Shown piece after piece: positions 50,102 through 59,125 of a stretch of DNA of 64,000 bases. Below the pieces are notes generated by a model. The model searched no databases, had not been told where the DNA came from, and worked only from the letters and a program-made list of their open reading frames with translations. The position numbers were made by a program, and so were the translations under genes. Every line of letters begins with the position of its first letter. Position 1 is the first letter of the stretch. Source of the DNA: Streptomyces sp. CB02414 (lineage in GTDB: Bacteria; Actinomycetota; Actinomycetes; Streptomycetales; Streptomycetaceae); assembly GCF_001905385.1 (NCBI RefSeq), contig NZ_LIPF01000011.1, forward strand, positions 62,001 to 126,000, written 5' to 3'.

Positions 50102-50128
50102 GACACGAGCCTTGACCGGCCTCGTGTC
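50102..50128 (-). promoter_or_regulatory. Hairpin in the rpsB leader
   Basis: GACACGAG (50102–50109) pairs perfectly with CTCGTGTC (50121–50128), with an 11-nt loop, 100 nt upstream of the rpsB start. It may be part of an autoregulatory S2-binding leader, as known for rpsB in other bacteria. No sequence match to a known leader family was established. Confidence 0.4.
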
Positions 50129-50274
50129 GGGGCGTGCGAAGTCGACCCGGTGACCCGGATCGCCATCAGAAGTGTACGGGACCCGCGGGGTACCGGGTGA
50201 CGCGGCTGTCCACAACCGGGGAACGGTCCACAGGACGGACCGGCGACCGGCCGGAGTGCGGGACGGTTCCGGGC

Positions 50275-51036
50275 ATGCGAACGAGGCGATGGGCGAGTGC
50301 GGGTGTGTGGCTGGCGCTGCTGCTGACGGTCGTGGCCCCGGGGCCGCCGCGACCGGCGCCGGCGGCGGGACCGGCCGCGACGGCCGTGGCGGCCGCGAGC
50401 GAGGTCCGGCCTCCCGACGCCGGGGCCTCGGAGCCGGGGCTGCGTGGTCCACAGGCGCCGGAACCCGAGGCGCCGGGACATGAGGAGCCGGATTCGGGCG
50501 CGCGGGGACCGGAGGCGTCGGGAGCGGGCGGTCCGGACCTCGGAGCGCGGGAGGCGGGGGTGCCGGCCGTGGCGCGTGGCTGGCCGGTCGGTGACCGGCC
50601 GGCGGTGCTGCGGGGCTGGGAGCCTCCGGCGACCCCGTACGGCCCGGGGCACCGCGGCGTGGACCTCGCCGCGCCGGCCGGGGCACCGGTTCGGGCGGTG
50701 GCGGCCGGGACGGTGTCGTTCGCGGGGCGGGTGGCGGGGCGGGGCGTCGTCTCGGTCGAGCTGACGGGCACGGGGGAACCACCGCTGCGGACGACGTACG
50801 CACCGGTGGCGGTCTCGGTGTCGGTGGAGGAGGGGGACGAGGTCGCGGCCGGGGAGGTGCTCGGCACGGTGGAGCCCACGGGCTCGCACTGCACGGGCTG
50901 CCTGCACTGGGGCCTGCTGCGCGGCGACGTCTACCTGGACCCGCTCTCCCTGCTCCCGCCCTGGCTGCTGGACGGAGGGCCCCCGGTGCTGCTGCCGGTC
51001 CTCGGGGTACCGGAGCCCGCCCGGCCACGGGGGTAG
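50275..51036 (+). CDS. Secreted M23 (LytM-type) peptidase-like protein
   Basis: A 253-residue exported protein. ATG 50275 opens a signal peptide ending near residue 35. A Pro/Gly/Glu-rich linker (about 40–110) leads to an M23 domain. The zinc ligands are in place: GHRGVDLAAP gives the His and Asp, and HWGLL gives the HxG histidine near residue 220; a first His of the HxH pair (CLHWG) is replaced, with only one His visible. It may therefore be a peptidoglycan endopeptidase or an inactive LytM factor. It is the only plus-strand gene between 39 kb and the right edge. Confidence 0.83.
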   Translation: MRTRRWASAGVWLALLLTVVAPGPPRPAPAAGPAATAVAAASEVRPPDAGASEPGLRGPQAPEPEAPGHEEPDSGARGPEASGAGGPDLGAREAGVPAVARGWPVGDRPAVLRGWEPPATPYGPGHRGVDLAAPAGAPVRAVAAGTVSFAGRVAGRGVVSVELTGTGEPPLRTTYAPVAVSVSVEEGDEVAAGEVLGTVEPTGSHCTGCLHWGLLRGDVYLDPLSLLPPWLLDGGPPVLLPVLGVPEPARPRG

Positions 51037-51072
51037 GGGCGGCCTCCGGGCGTCACCCTCCGGACCGGGCCG

Positions 51073-51654
51073 TCAGCCCCGTACGCCGCGCAGGGCCATG
51101 GAGACCGCCGCCTCGGTGATCGCCGTCGGTTCCTCCGCCGCGCCCAGCTCGATCCGGCGTACGGCCGCGTCCACGACGCCCTGGAGCAGCATCGCCGCCA
51201 GCCGGGGCTGGTCGTGCCCCATCTGCCCCAGCGCCTCGACGATCATCGCGATCAGCCCGCCGTGTGCCGCCCGGATCTTCTCCCGCGCGCCGGCGTCCAG
51301 CTCGCTCGCGGAGATCGCCACGACGGCCCGGTGCCGCCGGTCCCCGACGAGGTCGAGCTGCTTGCGGACGTACGCCTCGACCTTGCCCTCGGGGCTCGCC
51401 TCGCGCTCCATCGCCGCCTCGACCTCCGCGGCCCAGACCGGGAAGTCGACGGCGCACAGCTCCTCGACGACAGCGGCGCGCGACCGGAAGTACTCGTAGA
51501 CCGACGACCGGGCCAGGCCCGTACGCTCGGCGAGGGCGGGGAAGGACAGCGCCTCCGTCCCGCCCTCGGACAGCAGGGAGCGGGCCGCGTCCAGCAGGGC
51601 GGCACGCTGCATCGACCGGTGCTCGGCCACGGAGGCCGCTCGAATCCTTGGCAC
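51073..51654 (-). CDS. TetR-family transcriptional regulator
   Basis: A 193-residue regulator starting at GTG 51654. The N-terminal TetR DNA-binding domain is clear: AALLDAARSLLSEGG, LAERTGLARSSVYEYFRSR. The C-terminal ligand domain contains a histidine-rich turn and is of the group common beside whiG in streptomycetes. It lies 105 bp downstream of whiG on the same strand and convergent with the M23 gene. The target is unknown. Confidence 0.85.
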   Translation of the reverse strand: MPRIRAASVAEHRSMQRAALLDAARSLLSEGGTEALSFPALAERTGLARSSVYEYFRSRAAVVEELCAVDFPVWAAEVEAAMEREASPEGKVEAYVRKQLDLVGDRRHRAVVAISASELDAGAREKIRAAHGGLIAMIVEALGQMGHDQPRLAAMLLQGVVDAAVRRIELGAAEEPTAITEAAVSMALRGVRG

Positions 51655-51758
51655 CCCACCACTTTACGGACGCGGGCCCGCGTACGGGAGTCGCTCACCC
51701 GCCCGCACGACCGCCGACCGTGTCACGGGGAGCGCCGGCCGGCGGGCGCGAGCGCGGC

Positions 51759-52601
51759 TCAGCGGCCGAATCCGGCGAGCTTCGCCCGCAGTTGCAGCAC
51801 CGACTTGGTGTGGATCTGACTGACCCGGCTCTCCGTCACACCCAGCACGTTCCCGATCTCGGCGAGCGTGAGCCCCTCGTAGTAGTACAGGGTGACGACG
51901 GTCTTCTCCCGCTCGGGCAGCGTGTTGATCGCGCGCGCCAGGAACCGCCGCAGCTCCCGGTCCTCGGCGACCTCCACCGGATTGTCGGCGGCGGTGTCCT
52001 CCAGCGTGTCCATGAGGCTCAGCCGGTCCCCGCCCTCGCCCCCGGCGTGCAGCAACTCCTCCAGCGCCACCACGTTGGCCAGCGACAACTGGCTGAACAC
52101 GGCATGGAGGTCCTCCACCGCGATCCCCATCTCGACGGCCACCTCGCTCTCCGACGGGGTGCGGCGCAGCCGGGCCTCCAGCGTCGCGTAGGCACGCTCG
52201 ACGTTGCGGGCCTTCTGCCGCACCGACCGCGGGATCCAGTCCAGCGCCCGCAGCTCGTCGATCATCGCGCCCCGGATGCGGGTGATCGCGTACGTCTCGA
52301 ACTTGATCTCCCGGTCGACGTCGAACTTCTCGATCGCGTCGATCAGTCCGAACACGCCGGAGGAGACGAAGTCCGCCTGCTCGACGTTGGGCGGCAGCCC
52401 CACGCTCACCCGGCCCGCCACGTACTTCACGAGGGGCGAGTAGTGCAGGATCAGCTGTTCCCGCAGCCGCTCGTCCCCCGTCGCCTTGTACGACCGCCAC
52501 AGCTCGTCGAGCGTCGAGGGGGCGGGCGGTCGCACGCTGCCACCGTCGCGGGCGGCTGGGGGGATCGCCGCCCGGTCGGGCCCGGAGGTGTGCTGGGGCA
52601 T
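51759..52601 (-). CDS. whiG: Sporulation sigma factor WhiG
   Basis: A 280-residue FliA-type sigma factor, exactly the length of WhiG, which starts the change of aerial hyphae into spore chains. Region 2 (YVAGRVSVGLPPNV, DLI/GLIDAIEKFD, FETYAITRIRGAMIDELRALDW) and region 4 (LPEREKTVVTLYYYEGLTLAEI and LGVTESRVSQIH, each cited in part) are complete. ATG 52601 is used. In the family its activity is held by the anti-sigma RsiG with cyclic di-GMP; no rsiG is in the window. Confidence 0.94.
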   Translation of the reverse strand: MPQHTSGPDRAAIPPAARDGGSVRPPAPSTLDELWRSYKATGDERLREQLILHYSPLVKYVAGRVSVGLPPNVEQADFVSSGVFGLIDAIEKFDVDREIKFETYAITRIRGAMIDELRALDWIPRSVRQKARNVERAYATLEARLRRTPSESEVAVEMGIAVEDLHAVFSQLSLANVVALEELLHAGGEGGDRLSLMDTLEDTAADNPVEVAEDRELRRFLARAINTLPEREKTVVTLYYYEGLTLAEIGNVLGVTESRVSQIHTKSVLQLRAKLAGFGR

Positions 52602-52884
52602 TCGTCGCCTTGTGCCGTTCTGCCGTGATCTGTGTGCCTGGTGAGGCCGCCGGTCTGCTGTCTGGTTGTCGCCTGTTGTCCGTGTTCTGCGTGGGGGTCC
52701 TCGTGAGCGTAGCGTGACTGGACTGTCGCGGTGCGCGAAGAGGACAGGGAGGGCGGTGCGCAGATACGTTCCGCTGAACGCTCTACAGGGGGGACGATGA
52801 TCGCTCTGCGTGATCACTCGAATACCTCAACTGCCTGAATTCCCAAGGGCGTCGGGGTTCCCCCGGACGGCCGAACACGGAGGG

Positions 52885-54243
52885 TCAGGACGGAGACCGG
52901 GCGCCGCGGACCGAGATCATCGCCTGGCGTGTCAACTTCCAGCCGTCGCTGTGTCGTTCGACGTAACCAAGTGCTCGAAGCTCGTACAGTCTCGCGATCG
53001 CGTCGTCCTGTGTGGTCTGGGCCCGGCGTGCGACCTCGGCGGCCGTCGCCGCTCCGCGCGCGGGGAGCCCGGCCAGCACCTGACGGGTGCGGGATTCCAG
53101 CAGGTCGGTGGGGAGCACCGGCCCGCGCCGGTCCGGGGGCACGTCGCCCATGTCGCCGACCAGTTCCACGACCTCGGCGGCGTCGCCGACGAGCACCGCG
53201 TCGCCGCGCAGCAGCTCGTGCACTCCCGCGGACAGCGCGCTGGTGGCCGGCCCGGGCACGCCCATCGTGTGCCGGCCCAGGCGCTGGGCGGCCCGTGCGG
53301 TGACCAGCGAGCCGCTGCGGTAGGCGGCCTCGACGACCACCGTGCCCCGGGTGAGCGCGGCGATCACGCGGTTGCGCAGGATGAATCTGCTCGGCGTCGG
53401 ATGATCGCCCGGTGGCAGCTCCCCGACGACCAGGCCCTGCTCCGCGATCCTGGTGATCAGCCTCGCGTGTCCGGGCGGATAGGGGCGGTCGACGCCGCAG
53501 GCCAGCACGGCCGCCGTGGCTCCGCCCGCGCCGAGGGCGCCCCGGTGGGCGGCGCCGTCGATTCCGTAGGCACCCCCGGACACCACGACCCAGCCGCGTT
53601 CCGCCAGGCCGGCGGCGAGGGTGACCGCCATGTGTGCCCCGTACTCGGTGCAGGCGCGGGCGCCCACGACGGCCACCGACCTGAGCGCCCACATCCGCAG
53701 ACTGGGCCTGCCACGCACCCACAGTCCGAGGGGCCGGGCGTCCCCCAGGTCGTCGAGCGGGCCCGGCCATTCGACGGTCCCGGGTGTCACGAACCGCACC
53801 CCCGCCGCCCGTGCGACGGCGAGGTCCCGACGGGGGTCGGCACGCACCGCCCGGGCGCAGAGGCCGGCCCACCGCTTCGGGCTCGCGCCCGGCAGGGGGC
53901 GCACGCCCTCGCGCAGCCGCCGCACCACGTCGGCGACACCGCGCTCACGCACCCACCGGCCACCGGTCTCGTCCCCGGGCTCGATGACCCTGGTGAGGAA
54001 GGCGCGTCCGAGCAGCTCGTCGTCGTCCGTCCAGGTGCCGCCCGCCCCACCGTCGCCCCCACGCGGCTCCTCACGTTCCTGCAGAGCCTCACGTCCGCGC
54101 CCGTCCTCGCGTGCCCCCGGTTCGTCCCCTCCCCGCAGGTCACCTCCCCGCGGGTCTTCCCGTCCGCCGGCTACCTCGCGACCAGGCAGGTCTTCACGTC
54201 CACGCGAGTCCTCAGGACCACGCGCCACCCCGCCCCCGTTCAC
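52885..54243 (-). CDS. dprA: DNA processing protein DprA
   Basis: A 452-residue protein. GTG 54243 is taken because it overlaps the comM stop in a GTGA junction. The first 75 residues are Arg/Glu/Gly-rich and look disordered (repeated REDPRG-like units). The Rossmann fold characteristic of DprA follows, with VVGARACTEYGAHMA, VVSGGAYGIDGAAHRGAL and FILRNRVIAALT. A C-terminal winged-helix domain (AAEVARRAQTT) ends the protein. DprA loads RecA on incoming single-stranded DNA in transformation. Streptomycetes are not known to be naturally competent in general, so its role here is uncertain. Confidence 0.9.
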   Translation of the reverse strand: MNGGGVARGPEDSRGREDLPGREVAGGREDPRGGDLRGGDEPGAREDGRGREALQEREEPRGGDGGAGGTWTDDDELLGRAFLTRVIEPGDETGGRWVRERGVADVVRRLREGVRPLPGASPKRWAGLCARAVRADPRRDLAVARAAGVRFVTPGTVEWPGPLDDLGDARPLGLWVRGRPSLRMWALRSVAVVGARACTEYGAHMAVTLAAGLAERGWVVVSGGAYGIDGAAHRGALGAGGATAAVLACGVDRPYPPGHARLITRIAEQGLVVGELPPGDHPTPSRFILRNRVIAALTRGTVVVEAAYRSGSLVTARAAQRLGRHTMGVPGPATSALSAGVHELLRGDAVLVGDAAEVVELVGDMGDVPPDRRGPVLPTDLLESRTRQVLAGLPARGAATAAEVARRAQTTQDDAIARLYELRALGYVERHSDGWKLTRQAMISVRGARSPS

Positions 54244-55865
54244 GTCAGCGCCCCCAGGGTCATGGGCACGCCCTGCGGCACTCCGGTGCGCAGTTGCAGC
54301 GCCAGTGCGACGTCCCGTGCGTCGGGCCGGTCGTGGCCGACGAGGTCGGCGACGGTCCAGGCGACACGCAACACCCGGTCGAGGCCCCGGGCGGTGAGCG
54401 CGCCCCGCTCCAGGCTGCGCTCGGCCTCCTCCAGCGCACCCGGCGCGGCGTGCCAGCGGCTGCGCAGCTCTCGTCCGGGCACCTCGCTGTTGGACCGCCA
54501 CGGAGTGCCGTCGAGGCGTACGGCCGCCCGTTCGCGAGCCGCCCGCACCCGGTCGGCGACCGTCGCGGTGGTGTCGCCCCGGAAGCCCTCCCCGGCCAGC
54601 TGGCCGCGCGTGAGGCGGTCCACCTCGACCCGGAGGTCGACGCGGTCCAGCAGTGGGCCGGACAGCCTGGCCTGGTAGCGGCGGATCGCCGAGGACGGGC
54701 ACTCGCACAGTTCGTCGCTCTGCGAGAACCGCCCGCACGGGCAGGGATTGGCGGCGAGCACCATCAGGAACCGTGCCGGAAAACGCACCACGCCCGCGCT
54801 GCGCGCGATGACGACGTGCCCGGACTCCAGCGGCTGCCGCAGGGCGTCGAGGGCCTGGCTGCTGAATTCGGGTGTCTCATCCAGGAACAGGACGCCCCGG
54901 TGGGCCAGGGAGACGGCTCCCGGCCGTGCCATGCCGGGGCCGCCCCCGACCAGGGCCTGCATCGTGGCGGAGTGGTGCGGTGCGCAGTAGGGGGCCACGT
55001 CGATCAGGGGTTTGCCCGGCGGCAGCAGACCCGCGACCGAGTGCACGGCGGTGACCTCCAGCGACTCCGTCCGGTGGAGCCGGGGCAGGATGGCCGGCAG
55101 CCGCTCGGCGAGCATGGTCTTGCCGGCGCCGGGCGGGCCCTCCAGGAACAGGTTGTGTCCGCCGGCCGCGGCGACCTCCACCGCCGTGCGCGCCGACTCC
55201 TGGCCCACGACGTCGGCGAGGTCGCGACCGTTCTCGCACTGCGCCGCGCCCATGCTGTGCATCCCGGTGGCGGCGCCGGTGCCGGGCATGCGCAGGCCCG
55301 CCAGGAGCGGGTCGGGCCGGCCCTGGTGGTCCTGTGCCTCCTCCGGCACGGGCTCGTCGGCGAGGACGGCGATCAGCTGGCGCAGGCTGCGCACGCCGAG
55401 CACCGAGACGCCGGGCACCAGGGACGCCTCGGCGGCGGCGCACTCGGGGACGACGACCTGCTCGTAGCCGGCCTCCGCCGCGGCCAGGACCGCCGGGAGG
55501 ATGCCGCGCACCGGCCGGACCCGTCCGTCCAGGCCCAGCTCGCCGATCATCACGATGTCGGCGAGCACGCGGGGGTCGATCCGCTCGGCGGCGCCGAGGA
55601 CGGCCGCGGCGACCGCCATGTCGAAGCCGCTGCCGCTCTTCGGCACGGACGCCGGGCTGAGGCCCACCGTCAGCTTCTTCTGCGGCCACTCGGCGCCCGA
55701 GTTCACGACCGCGGCCCGCACCCGGTCCCGGCTCTCGGTCAGGCTCTTGTCCGGCAGCCCCACCAGCGTGAACGCCGCCACGCCCGGCTCCAGGTCGGCC
55801 TGAACCTCGACGACCACGCCCTCGACGCCGACGAGCGCCACGGAGCACGTACGCGCGAATCCCAT
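54240..55865 (-). CDS. YifB/ComM family Mg-chelatase-like AAA+ ATPase
   Basis: A 541-residue AAA+ protein. The N-terminal Lon-like domain (GLPDKSLTESRDRVRAA, KLTVGLSPASVPKSGSGFD in part) precedes Walker A GPPGAGKT and Walker B VLFLDETPEF. NPCPCGRF and the sensor regions follow. ComM drives branch migration during integration of donor DNA, and the pairing with dprA is common. The ATG shares a base with the yraN stop; GTG 55868 is an alternative. Confidence 0.9.
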   Translation of the reverse strand: MGFARTCSVALVGVEGVVVEVQADLEPGVAAFTLVGLPDKSLTESRDRVRAAVVNSGAEWPQKKLTVGLSPASVPKSGSGFDMAVAAAVLGAAERIDPRVLADIVMIGELGLDGRVRPVRGILPAVLAAAEAGYEQVVVPECAAAEASLVPGVSVLGVRSLRQLIAVLADEPVPEEAQDHQGRPDPLLAGLRMPGTGAATGMHSMGAAQCENGRDLADVVGQESARTAVEVAAAGGHNLFLEGPPGAGKTMLAERLPAILPRLHRTESLEVTAVHSVAGLLPPGKPLIDVAPYCAPHHSATMQALVGGGPGMARPGAVSLAHRGVLFLDETPEFSSQALDALRQPLESGHVVIARSAGVVRFPARFLMVLAANPCPCGRFSQSDELCECPSSAIRRYQARLSGPLLDRVDLRVEVDRLTRGQLAGEGFRGDTTATVADRVRAARERAAVRLDGTPWRSNSEVPGRELRSRWHAAPGALEEAERSLERGALTARGLDRVLRVAWTVADLVGHDRPDARDVALALQLRTGVPQGVPMTLGALT

Positions 55866-56227
55866 CACGCCACCCCCCGGGCGTGCTCGACCACCGGGGC
55901 CCCGCGCTGCGGGAGAAGCACCCCGACCAGGTCGATGCGGACGCCGCCGGGCGGGGCCCCGCCGTGGGTCTGGATCCAGCGTTCGGCGAGCCGCCGCAGC
56001 CGGTCCGCCTTCTCGGGGGTCACCGCGGCCATCGGGTGCTCGAAGGAGCCGCCCCTGCGCGTCTTGACCTCGCAGACGACCAGGGCGTCCCCGTCCCGGG
56101 CGACGATGTCGATCTCGCCGGTCCGGCCACAGCGCCAGTTGCGCTCCAGGACCGTCATGCCGGCCCCGGTCAGCCGGCGGGCGGCGAGCGTCTCGCCGTA
56201 CTTGCCCATCGCACCTCGTGCGTTCAT
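55865..56227 (-). CDS. YraN/UPF0102 family nuclease-like protein
   Basis: A 120-residue protein with the endonuclease-like fold of UPF0102. Its conserved core is NWRCGRTGEIDIVARDGD, followed by VVCEVKTRRGG; the E, D and E-x-K arrangement resembles PD-(D/E)XK nucleases. ATG 56227 is used. Together with yifB and dprA it forms an overlapping gene block, yraN–yifB–dprA. Confidence 0.9.
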   Translation of the reverse strand: MNARGAMGKYGETLAARRLTGAGMTVLERNWRCGRTGEIDIVARDGDALVVCEVKTRRGGSFEHPMAAVTPEKADRLRRLAERWIQTHGGAPPGGVRIDLVGVLLPQRGAPVVEHARGVA

Positions 56228-56344
56228 GTCGGCACCACCTCCGGCGCCAACGATGAGGGCAGCTCAGCGAGCTATTGGATCTTGGTGGACGGTCGGACGA
56301 CTGTGGACAACCTTGTCACCCACACGGGTGCGCAGCGCGGGTCA

Positions 56345-56653
56345 TCAGCCGCTGGGAAGTTCGAGGTCGCTCTTGTTGAGCTCCTCGATGTTCACGTCCT
56401 TGAACGTCAGTACTCGCACCTGCTTCACGAACCGAGCCGGGCGGTACATGTCCCACACCCAGGCATCGGCCATGGAGACCTCGAAGAAAACCTCTCCCTG
56501 GACCGAGTGCACCTGCATCTCGTAGTCGTTGGTGAGGTAGAAACGCCGCTCGGTCTCGATCACGTATTTGAACAGACCGACGACATCGCGGTACTCCCGG
56601 TAGAGCTTGAGCTCCATCTCGGTCTCGTACTTCTCGAGGTCCTCGGCGCTCAT
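56345..56653 (-). CDS. DUF2469 family protein
   Basis: A 102-residue protein strongly conserved in actinobacteria. It starts MSAEDLEKYETEMELKLYRE and contains YEMQVHSVQGEVFFEV; the C-terminus has KDVNIEELNK. No catalytic motif is evident and the function is unknown. It lies between the Nudix gene and yraN, as in other actinobacteria, and likely belongs to the sipZ transcript. Confidence 0.9.
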   Translation of the reverse strand: MSAEDLEKYETEMELKLYREYRDVVGLFKYVIETERRFYLTNDYEMQVHSVQGEVFFEVSMADAWVWDMYRPARFVKQVRVLTFKDVNIEELNKSDLELPSG

Positions 56654-56709
56654 GGCATGTTCCCCTTCAGCCGTGCGGTCCCCCCATTGTGCGCCAGTCC
56701 CGTGAGCCC

Positions 56710-57234
56710 CTAGACGATTTCGGTGTCCAGGGTCACCGGCCCGGCCGGGGGACCTTCGTCGAGCAGCTTGCGCAGCAGCTCGGCGAGTCTGGTCGGATAC
56801 ACCGTCTCATGTGCCCGGGTCAGTTCCCGACACGTCCACCAGCGCGCTCCGGCGACGCTGCGCCGCTCCAGTTCGGTCAGCCCGAGGGCCCGGGTCGCGG
56901 TCTGCTTCGTGCGGGCCAGGTAGTACCACTCGTCCTGGTCCCAGCGGCGGCCCGCGAAGGGGAAGGAGCATCTGCGCCGCCACAGCACCGGACCGAGCTC
57001 GACGTCGGTGATGCCGGTCTCCTCCGCGAGCTCCCGCCGTGCCGCCTCCTCGCGGGTCTCCTCGCCCTCCACACCGCCGCCCGGGGTGAACCACCAGTCG
57101 TCGGCCGGGTCGTCGGGTTCATGGCCGTGCAGGAGCAGGATGCGGTCCTCCGGGTCGAGCAGCACCACCCGGGCGACCCTGCGCAGCCCGCCCTCGTAGG
57201 TGTCCTGACCGGCCGGTGTCGTCTCAGCGGCCAC
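56710..57234 (-). CDS. Nudix hydrolase
   Basis: A 174-residue protein with a perfect Nudix box at residues 53–75 (Gx5Ex7REUxEExGU, with E59, R67, E68, E71 and E72). It should hydrolyse a nucleoside diphosphate linked to another group, with Mg ions. GTG 57234 overlaps the sipZ stop by 11 bp, so the genes are co-transcribed. The substrate is unknown; this group is often called MutT-like. Confidence 0.9.
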   Translation of the reverse strand: MAAETTPAGQDTYEGGLRRVARVVLLDPEDRILLLHGHEPDDPADDWWFTPGGGVEGEETREEAARRELAEETGITDVELGPVLWRRRCSFPFAGRRWDQDEWYYLARTKQTATRALGLTELERRSVAGARWWTCRELTRAHETVYPTRLAELLRKLLDEGPPAGPVTLDTEIV

Positions 57235-57994
57235 CGGTGCCGCCCCTCCCCGTCCGGGCGCGGGCGGCCCGCTTGGCGAAGGGCCCGTACGCGGCACCGC
57301 CGAGGATCAGTACCGCGCCGGCGACGACCAGCCCGACCACGGTCCTGAGCGGACCGGGCGAGGAGAGGCCGCCCAGCGTCTCGAAGCCGGCCGGACGCTC
57401 CAGCATGCCGTTCATGGGCCAGACCACGGCGTCGACACGGGCGTCCACGGTGGCGCGCGACACGGTGCCGCCGGCGGCGTCGGTGAGGTGGGCGGTGGAG
57501 TCCACGGAGTTGTCCCGCTCGTCACCGAGCAGGAACAGGCGGCCTTCGGGAACGGTCACGGTGGGGAAGCCGCTGATCTCGGCCGGCGTACCGGCGGGCA
57601 GGTACGGCTCGTCGATCACCTTGCCGTTGACCTTGAGCTTGCCCTCCTGGCAGCAGGAGACGGTGTCCCCGCCGACGGCGACGACCCGCTTGATCATCGG
57701 TGCGTCGGCCCAGGTCGCGTCCTTGAAGACGACGACGTCACCGCGCCGTACGTCGGCGCCGTCGATGCGCTGCGCCAGCACTCGGTCACCGGCGTCGATG
57801 GTCGGCGTCATGGAGCCGGTCGGCACGGTGTAGGGACGGTAGACCACCGCTCCCCAGGCGAAGCCCCCGAGGAACAGCACCAGACCGAGCGCCACGGCGA
57901 GGCCGGACAGCCGCTGCCCGGTCCGGCTGCCCACCGGGCCCCTGCTCCCGCCGCCGCCTCGCGGGGCCGTACGTGTCGTGCTCTCGCCACCCAT
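57224..57994 (-). CDS. sipZ: Type I signal peptidase SipZ
   Basis: A 256-residue membrane peptidase that removes signal peptides from exported proteins. One N-terminal membrane helix (about 29–50) precedes the nucleophile S61 in TVPTGSM, the general base K102 in MIKRVV and the GDERDNS box. A second hydrophobic helix near 221–240 anchors the C-terminus. The gene is separated from sipY by a terminator at 58032–58056 and is the first gene of a unit with Nudix. This fits published reports that sipZ is transcribed apart from sipW-X-Y. Confidence 0.92.
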   Translation of the reverse strand: MGGESTTRTAPRGGGGSRGPVGSRTGQRLSGLAVALGLVLFLGGFAWGAVVYRPYTVPTGSMTPTIDAGDRVLAQRIDGADVRRGDVVVFKDATWADAPMIKRVVAVGGDTVSCCQEGKLKVNGKVIDEPYLPAGTPAEISGFPTVTVPEGRLFLLGDERDNSVDSTAHLTDAAGGTVSRATVDARVDAVVWPMNGMLERPAGFETLGGLSSPGPLRTVVGLVVAGAVLILGGAAYGPFAKRAARARTGRGGTGGR

Positions 57995-58031
57995 GAAGCC
58001 GCACCTTACCCGGCGGTACCGGAACGGGGCA

Positions 58032-58056
58032 GCCCCTCCCGGAGCCCGGGAGGGGC
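58032..58056. terminator. Terminator between sipY and sipZ
   Basis: The arms 58032–58042 and 58046–58056 pair perfectly (11 bp) around a 3-nt loop, 62 bp after the sipY stop. It ends the sipW–sipX–sipY transcript. Confidence 0.85.
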
Positions 58057-58117
58057 CGCTCTCGGCGGGGTGGCGGCCGTCGACGGCCGCGGTGACGGGC
58101 GCTGGGACCGAGGCGGC

Positions 58118-59125
58118 TCAGCGGGTCTCGGCGGCGGCGATGCGCCTGCGGCGCCACCAGACGACCGGAACGACCCCGGCGACCGCCAGGCCCTGAGGTG
58201 CGACCGACAGCGCGGCAGCGGCCGACGACCGGGGCTGCGGACCGTCGGCCTGCAGACCGACCTGGTCGAAGGTCTCCGGGACCGGCAGGGTGTCCCAGCG
58301 GTTCATCGGCCAGGCGATCACGATGGCACGGCCGACGACCTCCTTCACCGGGACCATGCCGCCGTGCTCGTCGGACTGGTTGTAGCGGGAGTCCCGGGAG
58401 TTCTGCCGGTGGTCGCCCATGACCCAGATGTGGCCCTCGGGGACCTTCACCTTGAACTGGCCGCCCTGGTCGTCGACGCTGCACGGCGTGTTGCCGGGGT
58501 AGACGTACGACTCCTCGTTCAGCGCCACGCCGTTGACCTTGACCGGGCCGGTGCCCTCGCACTCGACGGTGTCGCCGCCGACCCCGATGACGCGCTTGAT
58601 CAGGTCCTTCTCGTCGGCGGACGGCATCAGGCCGATCCAGCTGAGGACCGTCTGCAGTGCGTTCGGGTCGGGCGTCGGCTCACCGGCCAGCCAGTCGTCC
58701 GGATCGTGGAAGACGACGATCTCGCCGCGCTCGGGTTCCGAGCCGAACCAGGGGGTGAGCTTGTCGACCAGGACACGGTCATTGATCGTGAGCGTGTTCT
58801 GCATCGAGGCGGACGGGATCGAGAACGCCTGCACCAGGAAGGTCTTGATCAGCAGCGCGAGCACCAGCGCGATGCCGATCAGGATCGGCAGTTCCTTCCA
58901 GAAGGAACGCTGCTTCTTGGCCGCCGTGGTCTTGGGGGGCGTCGTTCCGCCCACGCCCTCGTCGTCGGTCCCGTTCTGTTCGTCCGTCACCCTGCCGTCC
59001 TCGGTCCCGGAGTCGTGCCCGGAGGCCGGGGCGCCGTCCGGGGACGGGCCGGCCGCTTCCACGGGGTGTCCGCGGTTCTCCTCGCCGTCGTGTCCGGACC
59101 GTGCGCCAACCGCCACATCCCCCAC
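58118..59125 (-). CDS. sipY: Type I signal peptidase SipY
   Basis: A 335-residue signal peptidase. GTG 59125 has GAGGAG 7 nt upstream. An acidic N-terminal tail of about 70 residues leads to a membrane helix (about 78–97), the nucleophile S107 in SIPSASM, the base K177 in DLIKRV and the GDHRQNSRDS box. A C-terminal hydrophobic helix and basic end (WWRRRRIAAAETR) follow. The sipX reading frame runs into this gene without a stop; see sipX. Confidence 0.92.
   Translation of the reverse strand: MGDVAVGARSGHDGEENRGHPVEAAGPSPDGAPASGHDSGTEDGRVTDEQNGTDDEGVGGTTPPKTTAAKKQRSFWKELPILIGIALVLALLIKTFLVQAFSIPSASMQNTLTINDRVLVDKLTPWFGSEPERGEIVVFHDPDDWLAGEPTPDPNALQTVLSWIGLMPSADEKDLIKRVIGVGGDTVECEGTGPVKVNGVALNEESYVYPGNTPCSVDDQGGQFKVKVPEGHIWVMGDHRQNSRDSRYNQSDEHGGMVPVKEVVGRAIVIAWPMNRWDTLPVPETFDQVGLQADGPQPRSSAAAALSVAPQGLAVAGVVPVVWWRRRRIAAAETR

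Noticed and set aside
54244..54738. N-terminal extension of DprA by 165 residues into yifB
   Set aside because: The extension is an out-of-frame reading of yifB; GTG 54243 overlaps the yifB stop in the usual coupled way.
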